NCBI GenBank assembly: GCA_023402075.1
Contig: JAEXCS010000013.1
Coordinates: forward strand, 45,400 to 109,399
DNA from: Bacillota bacterium
GTDB taxonomy: Bacteria; Bacillota; Clostridia; Oscillospirales; Oscillospiraceae
Length of the DNA: 64,000 nucleotides
Reading direction: 5' to 3'
The position numbers and the translations under genes are program-made. Shown here in pieces: positions 54,841-61,909 of the stretch (positions are counted from its first letter, which is position 1; each line of letters starts with the position of its first letter). The notes beneath the pieces were generated by a model. The model searched no databases and was not told the origin of the DNA. It saw only the letters and a list, made by a program, of their open reading frames with translations.

Positions 54841-54882
54841 ATGAAAAATCGGAGGAAGGCCGGTGGCAATCAGCCTTCCTCC
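54841..54882 (-). terminator. Terminator after the cotJC 3' part
   Basis: GGAGGAAGGC (54851-54860) pairs with GCCTTCCTCC (54873-54882); on the minus strand GATTTTTCAT follows. Confidence 0.7.
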
Positions 54883-54922
54883 GGTAGAAAGTGCTTTGTA
54901 AGCTTTTGCCTTTGTGCCGCAA

Positions 54923-55441
54923 TCAGGTATCAAAGGACGGGTTCATATAGTACACGTTTCGCTCGTTCATCCGATCTTTTGCCAGCCGAAGACCCTCGCC
55001 AAAGCGCTGGAAGTGAACGATTTCTCTGGCGCGGAGGAAACGAATGGCGTCAGTGACATCCGGGTCGTCGCTCATCCGCAGGATGTTGTCATAGGTCAGG
55101 CGGGCTTTCTGTTCCGCAGCCAAATCTTCGGTTAAATCCGCAATGGTATCGCCGGTGACGGCAATGCCGTCCGCGCTCCAGGGAGAGCCGGAGGCGGCTG
55201 TTGGGTAGACAGAGGTGGTGTGGTCGATAAAATAGGGGGCAAAGCCGCCCTCTTTCACGTCGCTTTCTGTGAGATTCCGGGTTAATTGATGGACAATGGT
55301 CCCCACCATCTCCAAATGTCCTAATTCTTCCGTCCCTATATCGGTTAAAAGCCCTTTTAGCTCGGGATAGGGCATGGAGTACCGCTGGCTCAGATACCGC
55401 AGCGATGCGCCAAGTTCCCCGTGAGGTCCCCCGTATTGCAA
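54923..55441 (-). CDS. cotJC: CotJC spore coat protein, 3' part of a split gene
   Basis: CotJC is a manganese-catalase-like protein of the spore coat. This 172-codon frame starts abruptly at the internal motif QYGGPHGELGASLRYL and runs to the normal C-terminus. Metal-site residues are kept: Glu in HGELG, GTEELGHLEM (Glu, His), AEQKARLTY and REIVHFQRF. The first ~27 codons of the family are missing and no start site with ribosome signal is present (only TTG at 55441). They are found at 60412-60507 next to cotJAB. Joined at the shared motif the product would be about 198 aa, against 189 in B. subtilis. Confidence 0.93.
   Translation of the reverse strand: MQYGGPHGELGASLRYLSQRYSMPYPELKGLLTDIGTEELGHLEMVGTIVHQLTRNLTESDVKEGGFAPYFIDHTTSVYPTAASGSPWSADGIAVTGDTIADLTEDLAAEQKARLTYDNILRMSDDPDVTDAIRFLRAREIVHFQRFGEGLRLAKDRMNERNVYYMNPSFDT
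55425..55438 (-). repeat. Recombination-site half, cotJC 3' junction
   Basis: Minus-strand CAATACGGGGGACC, coding Gln-Tyr-Gly-Gly-Pro of cotJC. It matches 12 of 14 bases with the site at 60413-60426 in the same codon phase. The recombinase stop codon lies 20 bases away. Confidence 0.85.
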
Positions 55442-55458
55442 CGAGCTACGAAAATTAA

Positions 55459-56916
55459 TTAAAAAATAAGGCGATAGTGCAGTTGCAGAAGGTTTTGGGC
55501 TTTGTCCCAGGTGGCGTATTCAATAATGGAATGGGCCGCCTCGGATTTCTGCTCCAGGGTAGCGGTATCGGAAGTAATGGTTTTCAGAGCCAAACGAATG
55601 GACTTTTTCATAATGACGGGAGTGCCGAGCTGGGCGCTCTCTTTTTCTGCCGTTTTTATCTGGGCGGCCACCTCCGACAGGGTTTCCAGCGTGGACTCTT
55701 TTGCGGCCTTATATTCCTCCACGGTGTCGGCTTTGGCAAGATATGCATCTCGCAGGCGGCCCAGTTTTTTAGTGAGGGAATCCTGCTGGGTGCGCAGCGC
55801 GTTTAATTTTTCCTCGCCGCTGTCCTTGAGCCGAATTACTTCGTATTGGATGGGAGAATCGGTTTCAAGATCAATTTGGAGACGGCGAATGATGGCATCC
55901 TTCAAAAGGTCAGTGGAAACGTGCTGAGAGGTTTTACATCGGCCTCGGACATAGCTGTTGCACTTCCAATAGTTTGGCTTTGCGAAAATCATAGTGGCGC
56001 CGCAGGAGGAACAGCGGATCAGCCCGGAAATCCAGTCTTTATTGATGCTGAGGGGCCGCCCATGATATTTCCATGTGGCCTTCAGCTCCGCAATGCGGGA
56101 CTGGGCAATGTTCCATGTGTCCATATCAATCAAAGGCTTGTGTTTTCCGTCCGCAAGCACAATGGCGGGGTCTGTGAAATCACGGCGGGTGATGCCGGAG
56201 GGGTTCCAGCGAAGCTTCCCGATGTAAACCGGATTGCAGAGAATATACTCCACTGTGCGGTTTTCAAAAAGATTGCCGCGGTGCGTCCGAACACCGATGG
56301 AATTCAGCCATTTGGCAATGGGGCAGAAACCTTCCCCCTCACAGAAGCGGCGGAAGATTTCCTTTATGTAAGCGGCTTCCGGTTCGCATGGAACCAACAC
56401 ATTGTCCTGCACCGCATAGCCAAAGGAAGGGTTGGATTGCAGCTCGCCCCGCCGGTGCTTTTCCTCCATCCCGCGCTTCACCTCTTCGGCAAGGTTGATG
56501 GAGTAATATTCGTCCATTGCTTCAATCAAAGCTTCCATAAGAATGCCCAGCTTTCCTTCGGCAATCGGCTCGCTGATGGAGAGAACCTCAATGTGAAGCT
56601 GCTTGCGCAGGACGGACTTATAAAAAACCGCGTCGTCTCTGTTGCGGGCAAAACGGGAGAACTTCCAGAGAAGAATTGCTTCAAAGGGCTTGGGCTTCAA
56701 TTTTGCTGTTCCGATCAGGTGGCGGAATGCGTCCCGGCCCGTGACCTTCCGCCCGGAAATCCCTTCATCCACAAACACATATTCATCCGGGACAATCCAG
56801 TCGTTTTTCGCCGCCCACTTGCGAATCTCCACAAGCTGGCTGGCGGGGGACAGCTCTGTCTGGTCTTCCGTACTGACACGGATATATGCAGCGGCGATTC
56901 TATATTCATCTGACAT
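55459..56916 (-). CDS. Large serine recombinase of the cotJC element
   Basis: A site-specific DNA recombinase of the large serine family (integrase/SpoIVCA-like). The resolvase domain is at 1-150 with the catalytic Ser in AAAYIRVSTEDQ and Arg residues in LLWKFSRFARNRDD. The recombinase domain is at about 165-280, a zinc ribbon starts near 305 (CSSCGATMIFAKPNYWKC), and a coiled coil runs from about 370 to 440. At 485 aa it is complete. It lies 18 bases inside the element from the cotJC 3' junction, where an element's own recombinase is expected. GAGGTGA lies 6 bases upstream of the ATG. Confidence 0.95.
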   Translation of the reverse strand: MSDEYRIAAAYIRVSTEDQTELSPASQLVEIRKWAAKNDWIVPDEYVFVDEGISGRKVTGRDAFRHLIGTAKLKPKPFEAILLWKFSRFARNRDDAVFYKSVLRKQLHIEVLSISEPIAEGKLGILMEALIEAMDEYYSINLAEEVKRGMEEKHRRGELQSNPSFGYAVQDNVLVPCEPEAAYIKEIFRRFCEGEGFCPIAKWLNSIGVRTHRGNLFENRTVEYILCNPVYIGKLRWNPSGITRRDFTDPAIVLADGKHKPLIDMDTWNIAQSRIAELKATWKYHGRPLSINKDWISGLIRCSSCGATMIFAKPNYWKCNSYVRGRCKTSQHVSTDLLKDAIIRRLQIDLETDSPIQYEVIRLKDSGEEKLNALRTQQDSLTKKLGRLRDAYLAKADTVEEYKAAKESTLETLSEVAAQIKTAEKESAQLGTPVIMKKSIRLALKTITSDTATLEQKSEAAHSIIEYATWDKAQNLLQLHYRLIF

Positions 56917-57160
56917 GGGGCTTCACCTCTGTTCCTCCTGGGTTCCACGCATCTGCTCGGAAACAATGCATAGTAGACCTATGTCAATATGTATTCCTGC
57001 CCGGCGGGATTGAGAGCACGGAAGTGGAAAATCAGGTGTTGTTTATCTGTGGAGAAGGAGTCCGGCCTAGCGGTCTTACTGTCGGCTTGCCCCATTAGAT
57101 AAGTAACTACGTAGAATAGGACAACCACAAAATGCCATAGGCTGAATTGAGGTGAGGGGA
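56917..57160. promoter_or_regulatory. Divergent regulatory region of the element
   Basis: A 244-base region between the recombinase (minus) and the 59-aa gene (plus). It holds a dyad CATAG-TAGAC-CTATG at 56969-56983. It also holds a possible sigma-E-like promoter for the plus-strand gene: GAATAGG at 57114-57120 and CATAGGCT at 57136-57143, 15 bases apart. The latter matches the mother-cell consensus only partly. Confidence 0.3.
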
Positions 57161-57340
57161 ATGGCGAAACAACCTATCCGGGTAGAGGCGTTTGTGACTG
57201 TGAACGGGCAGGAAGTGAATATTGACACGCTGTCGCAGGAAAAGAGCAGCGAAATCGGCGCGGTACTGAAGGTGACATATCTGAACGCGCTTTTCCGGGG
57301 CAAGGCCGTGTTTCGCATAGAGGAGGAGTCAAACAAATAA
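57161..57340 (+). CDS. 59-aa protein of unknown function, candidate directionality factor
   Basis: A small protein starting MAKQPIRVEAFVTVNGQEV, with a central helix (EIGAVLKVTYLNALFRGKAV) and an acidic end. It has no recognised family. GGTGAGGGG precedes the ATG. It is divergent from the recombinase inside the element. Excision of such elements by a large serine recombinase needs a recombination directionality factor, and the known SPbeta factor SprB is of similar size (58 aa); that role is inference from size and position only. Confidence 0.7.
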   Translation: MAKQPIRVEAFVTVNGQEVNIDTLSQEKSSEIGAVLKVTYLNALFRGKAVFRIEEESNK

Positions 57341-57379
57341 AAAAGCGCCGTCCCCGGTGTACAAGACCGGAGACGGCTT
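57336..57379 (-). terminator. Terminator after the superoxide dismutase gene
   Basis: GCCGTC-C-CCGGT pairs with ACCGG-A-GACGGC (57347-57377); on the minus strand a run TTTTTTATTTG follows. Confidence 0.7.
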
Positions 57380-57385
57380 AGCCGC

Positions 57386-57874
57386 TCAACAGCAGCATGA
57401 GGACATGTTTTTATAAATTTGCCCGCAGGCAATTTTAGGCCCTGAATCTCCGGATGGCTGCGTCGTGAAATCATCCCGATGCCTATGGATTACTACGGTT
57501 TTGCCTATGATTTCGTCTACGATAAATCTATTTGTAAAGACCGTCATAAATGCGAAGCCTTGATTTCCGAAAAGCGGAGGAAGATCACCCGCATGGTCTG
57601 GATGCAAACAGTTCCTCGGATTGTAGTGTCCGTCCGTGTCGGCAAACGGGTCTGTTGCATTCCCGGCGCATACGGCGCCCTCGTGAATATGGAAGCCGAA
57701 GATCTCAGCTCCACAGGGGCCGTCATCATAGGGTAATCCTGCCACTTCTGCTGCTACAAGCACCCCGGACTTTGTCTGATAAAAACGAACAATTCCACGG
57801 ATTTCAGGATATGCCACGCTCCCGTATATTTGTGCACAAGCATTTGGTGATTGATTGAAATTTATGATATGCAC
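57386..57874 (-). CDS. Cu/Zn superoxide dismutase-like protein
   Basis: A member of the copper/zinc superoxide dismutase family. FGFHIHEGAVCAGN has the two copper His and first Cys, FADTDGHYNPRNCLHPDHAGDLPPLF contains the bridging and zinc ligands (here in positions around 85-110), and TVVIHRHRDDFTTQPSGDSG carries the last copper His and the Arg-loop region. No signal peptide is evident from the chosen start, a GTG at 57874 behind AGGGGTGAT, giving 162 aa. It ends in a Cys cluster (SSCCC), which is unusual. It is inside the cotJC element. Confidence 0.85.
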   Translation of the reverse strand: MHIINFNQSPNACAQIYGSVAYPEIRGIVRFYQTKSGVLVAAEVAGLPYDDGPCGAEIFGFHIHEGAVCAGNATDPFADTDGHYNPRNCLHPDHAGDLPPLFGNQGFAFMTVFTNRFIVDEIIGKTVVIHRHRDDFTTQPSGDSGPKIACGQIYKNMSSCCC

Positions 57875-57964
57875 TGCTATATCACCCCTAGATATCTTAT
57901 GAAAAGCAAGTGAAAATGACACTAAATAGCAGCGGTAGGGAAGTGAGAGCAGGGAGAGACAGAA

Positions 57965-57995
57965 AAAGAAAACCGCCCCGGTTAAAGGGCGGTAG
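57965..57995 (-). terminator. Terminator after the hydrolase region
   Basis: ACCGCCC (57972-57978) pairs with GGGCGGT (57987-57993); minus-strand tail TTTTCTTTTTC. Confidence 0.72.
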
Positions 57996-57996
57996 A

Positions 57997-58137
57997 TCAA
58001 AGGGCCTGAAGGTCAGTGGCAGGAAGATTATTTTCAATAGTGTCCCTAGCCAGATCATTGTCAATGGATGGGTAAACTTTTCCAAGAACCTTCTGCGGAA
58101 CTTTCAGTGGCGCACTGCGGCATCTGTCCCGGGGCAT
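57997..58137 (-). CDS. Possible 46-aa protein overlapping the hydrolase end
   Basis: A frame of 46 codons begins at ATG 58137 behind GGAGCAGGA, inside the last 34 bases of the hydrolase gene. It reads a protein-like sequence containing VLGKVYPSIDNDLARDTIEN and stops 4 bases before the terminator. That close fit between stop and terminator suggests a real, perhaps remnant, coding end. No family recognised. Confidence 0.35.
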   Translation of the reverse strand: MPRDRCRSAPLKVPQKVLGKVYPSIDNDLARDTIENNLPATDLQAL

Positions 58138-58634
58138 TCCTGCTCCGGTTGGTGGGCCAGCACCCGGTTGATAATTTTTATGCCGGCCTCGTGGTAGTCT
58201 CGTCCGTTCGTAGACGCACAGAACTCCCCAAGAACATCGAAGTCATAGCCTGCGTCGAAAAGCGTGATTGCCGATGCTATCACGCAGGCATCCGTATCAA
58301 AGCCTACCAGATCAATATGAGAGCACTGCCCAACCAAACGGGACAGGTCTTCGTGCGGGAGTCCATAAGTTGTTTTTTCCTCGACCACCGTCGGCAGACC
58401 AGCCGGGGGATGGATCAGCAGAGAATCGGAGCAGGCGTCCAGACCGCTGTATCGGTGCAGCCGATTATAGAACGGCGACTGCGGCGTATTTTTGTAGTAG
58501 GTCAGGATACAGTAGTCGTATCTGCCGGTCTCAACCAATCTTTGGATTTCAGGAACACGGTCTCTGGTGGTGTCTGTCAGAAATTCCTTCTGAACATCAA
58601 CAATCAGAAGTGTATTGCGGAAAGGTTTGATCAT
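58104..58634 (-). CDS. Isochorismatase-family cysteine hydrolase
   Basis: Belongs to the isochorismatase-like hydrolases, which act on amides such as nicotinamide or on isochorismate. The triad is visible as Asp in LLIVDVQKEFL (near 13), Lys in VEEKTTYGLP (near 87) and Cys in GFDTDACVIASAITL (near 116). At 176 aa it is a normal single domain. The substrate cannot be told from sequence. GGAGGCATCGTT precedes the ATG at 58634. Cargo of the cotJC element. Confidence 0.9.
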   Translation of the reverse strand: MIKPFRNTLLIVDVQKEFLTDTTRDRVPEIQRLVETGRYDYCILTYYKNTPQSPFYNRLHRYSGLDACSDSLLIHPPAGLPTVVEEKTTYGLPHEDLSRLVGQCSHIDLVGFDTDACVIASAITLFDAGYDFDVLGEFCASTNGRDYHEAGIKIINRVLAHQPEQECPGTDAAVRH

Positions 58635-59003
58635 AACGATGCCTCCGGATCTGATTCATTCCGATGTCTTGGGTTAGAATGCTCGGGTGAGCACTATTTC
58701 ATTCGTACTGCTGCGTACAGAGGTCTCAAGTTGAACAAAAATACGCAAAGTAAGTCAGGGCGGGGCGCTGCATTTAAATATGAAATACCGAGATATCACT
58801 TAGGGAAAAATGTTGCTGATTTAAAATTGTCTTTTCATTTTTGCAATTTGTGGTATACTAAAAATAATAAAGTAGTTTCTGCGGTTCCCGTTGATCTTTA
58901 TTAACGGGAACCGCCCTGCTTTCTTAATTCATACAAAGTAGAACGCATATGTGCCGTGTGCATAAATGCCGCCTATTCTGATATTTTAGAAGAAGAGAAT
59001 GAC
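58635..59003 (+). promoter_or_regulatory. Promoter and structured leader of the DEAD-box gene
   Basis: An AT-rich region. An extended -10 (TGGTATACT, hexamer 58854-58859) with a weak -35 TTTTCA gives a leader of about 135 bases. It contains a perfect 12-bp hairpin GCGGTTCCCGTT / AACGGGAACCGC (58882-58915). Structured long leaders are common in cold-induced DEAD-box helicase genes. Confidence 0.5.
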
Positions 59004-60308
59004 ATGACATTTAAAGAACTAAACCTCGCAGCACCTATTTTAAAGGCGGTTGAACGCCAAGGATACACAACACCGACTCCCATTCAGCAAAAAGCAATTC
59101 CACTGCTATTGCAAAAGAAAGACCTGATTGGCTGTGCGCAAACCGGCACGGGAAAGACTGCTGCCTTTGCCCTTCCAATTCTTCAAAATCTTGCAATGGA
59201 GCAGAAAAAGGGGATTAAGGCATTGATCCTCACGCCTACCAGGGAACTGGCCATTCAAATTCAGGAGAATTTTGAGGAATATGGAGCTAATTTGCGCCTT
59301 CGCTGCGCGGTTATCTTTGGCGGTGTCAGTCAGGTGCCGCAAATAGAAAAATTGCGGCGCGGCGTTGATATCTTAATTGCGACGCCGGGGCGACTGTGCG
59401 ACCTGATGAATCAAGGCTATATTGACATCTCACAGATTCAAATTTTCGTCTTGGACGAGGCCGACCGGATGCTGGATATGGGTTTTATTAACGATGTAAA
59501 AAAAGTCCTGCGCGCACTGCCGGAGAAGCGACAGACGCTGCTTTTCAGTGCCACAATGCCGAAAGAGATTGAGGCGCTTGCAAACACGATTCTTCACGAC
59601 CCAGTTACAGTAAAAGTAGACCCCGTGTCCAGCACGGCGGCCTCCATTGACCAGCACATCTATTTTATCGATAAAAAAAATAAACGCCACCTGCTGGCAA
59701 AGCTGCTTCGTGGCCGCGACATTAGAAGCGCACTGGTATTTACCCGGACGAAGCATGTCGCCAACAGGGTAGTCGAAGAGCTGGCCGAAGCGGGGGTGGT
59801 GGCCATGGCGATTCATGGGAACAAGAGCCAAACCGCCCGACAGACCGCCCTGAAACGCTTTAAAAACGGAGATATCAAAGTCCTTGTTGCAACAGATATT
59901 GCGGCGAGAGGAATTGATATTCCTGAACTGTCCCACGTGTTTAACTACGAATTGCCAAATGAAGCGGAAACTTATGTTCACCGTATCGGCAGAACCGGCC
60001 GTGCCGGTCTGGGCGGCATTGCCATTAGCTTCTGCGACTATGATGAAATTTCCTACTTAAAGGATATTGAAAGACTGGTAGGGCGTACAATTCCCGTGGA
60101 AAAATCAGAGTGGCCAATGAAAATTCTGCAAAAGTCGGAGAAAGCACCGCAAACCAGATATGGCCACGGTCGCTCACATTCCCCCTCGGCCTCATCAAAT
60201 TCCAGACATTCACATGTCTCTGCGGCCGCTTCCACAAGACCTCATGCTGCATCCGCTAAAGAGCATGATCGCGTGGTAGGCAATCGAAAAAGACGCGAGC
60301 GCCGGTAA
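59004..60308 (+). CDS. DEAD-box ATP-dependent RNA helicase
   Basis: An RhlE/CshA-type RNA helicase that unwinds RNA in ribosome assembly or decay. Q motif TPTPIQQKAIP, motif I CAQTGTGKTAAF, Ia PTRELAIQ, II VLDEADRMLDMGF, III LLFSATMP, then VFTRTKHVANRVVEE, VLVATDIAARGIDIPEL and VI YVHRIGRTGRAG. A basic, Ser/His/Arg-rich tail of about 60 residues follows. Total 434 aa from the ATG at 59004. It lies within the cotJC element, unusual cargo for such DNA. Confidence 0.93.
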   Translation: MTFKELNLAAPILKAVERQGYTTPTPIQQKAIPLLLQKKDLIGCAQTGTGKTAAFALPILQNLAMEQKKGIKALILTPTRELAIQIQENFEEYGANLRLRCAVIFGGVSQVPQIEKLRRGVDILIATPGRLCDLMNQGYIDISQIQIFVLDEADRMLDMGFINDVKKVLRALPEKRQTLLFSATMPKEIEALANTILHDPVTVKVDPVSSTAASIDQHIYFIDKKNKRHLLAKLLRGRDIRSALVFTRTKHVANRVVEELAEAGVVAMAIHGNKSQTARQTALKRFKNGDIKVLVATDIAARGIDIPELSHVFNYELPNEAETYVHRIGRTGRAGLGGIAISFCDYDEISYLKDIERLVGRTIPVEKSEWPMKILQKSEKAPQTRYGHGRSHSPSASSNSRHSHVSAAASTRPHAASAKEHDRVVGNRKRRERR

Positions 60309-60354
60309 AAGCCCCTCTGGATTGAGGCAAAACACGGAGTATCCTATGAAAGTC

Positions 60355-60397
60355 AAACTATCACGTCTTCGGTTTCCCGGAGACGTGATAGTTTTGT
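60355..60397. terminator. Terminator after the DEAD-box gene
   Basis: AAACTATCACGTCT (60355-60368) pairs with AGACGTGATAGTTT (60381-60394). It overlaps the out-of-family end of the cotJC 5' fragment, just inside the element. Confidence 0.8.
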
Positions 60398-60507
60398 AGT
60401 CTGCTGAAATATGGTCCTCCGTACTGACTGATGATCAGCGCGGCCAGCTTTGGATTTGGCGTTTTGATATTCACGGGATATTGTAGTTTTTTTTCATAAA
60501 CAAACAT
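60361..60507 (-). CDS. cotJC: CotJC spore coat protein, 5' part of a split gene
   Basis: The frame starts with ATG at 60507, sharing one base with the cotJB stop (TGATG). Codons 1-32 give a typical CotJC N-terminus (MFVYEKKLQYPVNI, then PNPKLAALIISQYGGP). After Pro32 the sequence becomes unrelated (YFSRLQNYHVSGKPKT) and stops at 60361, codon 49. The native continuation starts with the same QYGGP motif at 55425-55438. Without excision only a useless 48-aa peptide can be made. Confidence 0.93.
   Translation of the reverse strand: MFVYEKKLQYPVNIKTPNPKLAALIISQYGGPYFSRLQNYHVSGKPKT
60413..60426 (-). repeat. Recombination-site half, cotJC 5' junction
   Basis: Minus-strand CAGTACGGAGGACC, coding Gln28-Tyr-Gly-Gly-Pro32 of cotJC; 12 of 14 bases match the site at 55425-55438, with TACGG and GGACC identical. 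Confidence 0.85.
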
Positions 60508-60956
60508 CAGCCATTCACTCCTTCATCCCAGGGCCACGGGTCATTCAGCCAAATAAAGCCGTTTTCCTCCGTAATATCTGTTTGGAGGAGAGGCCCGTAC
60601 ATTTTTCGATACGTTATCCGGCCCTCTTGGGCAAGCTTGATATAGGACCAGTAGAGATTTAAAACTTCCTGGTCTTTGGGGTGGGTGGTGAGATAAAGTC
60701 CCAGCTCATCAATAGCGAAATCAAGCGCCATCAGCTCCGCCAAGGCGGTATTGTTGGTTTTCAGCTTGTCAGTCATCGCTGCCTTGAACGGCAGATCCAG
60801 TCCCGGAAACAGCGTCCCCGTCTGAAGCGCTGTGGCGTTTTCATAGCGGGGCGGGTCCTGATCCTGCATAGGCACATAGGGAAATGCAAGCGGCGCGCAG
60901 CGTCCGGGAAGGCTCCCGTCGTTTTGGCCGCAGGAATTCAGTTCAGGTCTTTCCAT
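60507..60956 (-). CDS. CotJA-CotJB fused spore coat protein
   Basis: The N-terminal third is CotJA-like (FPYVPMQDQDPPRYENATAL, GTLFPGLDLPFKA). It continues in frame, without a stop, into a CotJB-like part from Met61 (MALDFAIDELGLYLTTHPKD, MYGPLL, LNDPWPWDEG). In other spore formers these are separate genes of the cotJABC operon. The start at 60956 has AAGGAG 11 bases upstream; the frame also has an ATG at 60977 without a ribosome site. The total is 149 aa. The internal ATG at 60776 might still allow separate CotJB. It leads directly into cotJC. Confidence 0.85.
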   Translation of the reverse strand: MERPELNSCGQNDGSLPGRCAPLAFPYVPMQDQDPPRYENATALQTGTLFPGLDLPFKAAMTDKLKTNNTALAELMALDFAIDELGLYLTTHPKDQEVLNLYWSYIKLAQEGRITYRKMYGPLLQTDITEENGFIWLNDPWPWDEGVNG

Positions 60957-61054
60957 TTGCAAAAATGCTCCTTCCATTGCGCAGGTTTGCTCAGACTGCG
61001 CACGGTATCGTGCGCTTATGCCATACTATGCCGGTCAAACCCTGCGGGTACATC

Positions 61055-61084
61055 TTGCTAGATCAATCCTAAGAGTGTTATAAT
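61055..61084 (+). promoter_or_regulatory. Sigma-A-like promoter for cwlD-radA
   Basis: TTGCTA (61055-61060), 18 bases, TATAAT (61079-61084). The leader is about 95 bases. Confidence 0.65.
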
Positions 61085-61183
61085 ATGCACAGGACACAGC
61101 AGCCGTCGCGGATTGCTTCCCCACGCAGCCGGTGGACATAATGGAAAAGCCGTACCTCATATTCTTCACGGGAGGTGACGGCG

Positions 61184-61909
61184 ATGGTTGTTTTTATACG
61201 CAGGACTCATTTGGGCTTTTCCGCACTGCTGCTTATGGTAGTGGCCGGAATGGCAATGATTTTGTGGCAAGGGAGCGGGAGTGTTTCTGTGCTCTCATCT
61301 CAGATGGTGGGAAGCCCCAGCCGCGTGGTCGTGGTGGATCCGGGCCACGGTGGGGAGGACGGCGGTGCGGTGGCTGGAGACGGCACGGTGGAAAGCGGAC
61401 TGAATTTGCAGATTGCCGGACGGCTAAACACACTGCTCGAATTTTTGGGGCAGGACACCGTGATGACCCGGACGGAGGACGTGTCCATCCACTCTCCAGA
61501 AGCTACAACGCTGCGCAAGAAAAAAGCTTCCGACCTTAAAAATCGGGTGGCGATGGTCAACGAACTGGAAAACGCGGTGCTTCTCAGTATTCATCAGAAC
61601 AGCTTGCCAGGCTCTCCCAAAACCCACGGAGCGCAGGTGTTTTACAACGGCGTGGAACCTGCCCAAGCACTGGCTGCCGCCGTGCAGGAGCGGCTGAACA
61701 GCAGTGTGAACACCGGGAACGGAAAAACGCCCAAGCGTATTGCAGATTCCATCTACCTCACCAAAAACGCCGCGGCTCCGGCAATCATTGTGGAGTGCGG
61801 CTTTCTCTCCAACAGTGCAGAGACATCCCGCCTGCAAGACCCGGAATATCAGATACGGCTGGCGGCTGCCATTGCCGCTGGATACTTTTCTACGGAGGAA
61901 TTATCATAA
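61184..61909 (+). CDS. cwlD: N-acetylmuramoyl-L-alanine amidase (CwlD-like)
   Basis: An Amidase_3 zinc enzyme that cleaves the peptide from MurNAc. CwlD acts in making muramic-delta-lactam in spore cortex. It has an N-terminal membrane anchor (about residues 10-28), VVVVDPGHGGEDGGAVAGDG (zinc His and Glu), LLSIHQNSLPGSPKTHGAQV (zinc His), and IIVECGFLSNSAE with the catalytic Glu. The total of 241 aa is close to B. subtilis CwlD. The start ATG at 61184 is 8 bases after GGAGG; a GTG at 61175 overlaps that site and is rejected. Confidence 0.88.
   Translation: MVVFIRRTHLGFSALLLMVVAGMAMILWQGSGSVSVLSSQMVGSPSRVVVVDPGHGGEDGGAVAGDGTVESGLNLQIAGRLNTLLEFLGQDTVMTRTEDVSIHSPEATTLRKKKASDLKNRVAMVNELENAVLLSIHQNSLPGSPKTHGAQVFYNGVEPAQALAAAVQERLNSSVNTGNGKTPKRIADSIYLTKNAAAPAIIVECGFLSNSAETSRLQDPEYQIRLAAAIAAGYFSTEELS

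Larger units (their letters stand above)
55429..60417. mobile_element. cotJC-intervening element (about 4,988 bp)
   Basis: DNA bounded by two copies of CA(G/A)TACGG(A/G)GGACC that interrupts cotJC. It carries a large serine recombinase at one end, a 59-aa protein, Cu/Zn superoxide dismutase, a 46-codon frame, an isochorismatase-type hydrolase and a DEAD-box helicase, with no phage structural or conjugation genes. Excision with equal register removes 4,988 bp and restores the cotJC frame. The base at which strands cross could be in TACGG or GGACC. Several intergenic parts (57.7-59.0 kb) are visibly more AT-rich than the surrounding chromosome. Confidence 0.9.

Noticed and set aside
54923..55441. 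Reading the minus-strand Mn-catalase frame as a complete short gene starting at TTG 55441
   Set aside because: The frame begins in the middle of a conserved family motif without ribosome site, and its missing N-terminal codons lie next to cotJAB.
58956..59003. Upstream start for the DEAD-box helicase (ATA-TGT region at 58956)
   Set aside because: The extra 16 residues have no family match; the ATG at 59004 follows an AGAAGAGA site and begins the usual N-terminus.
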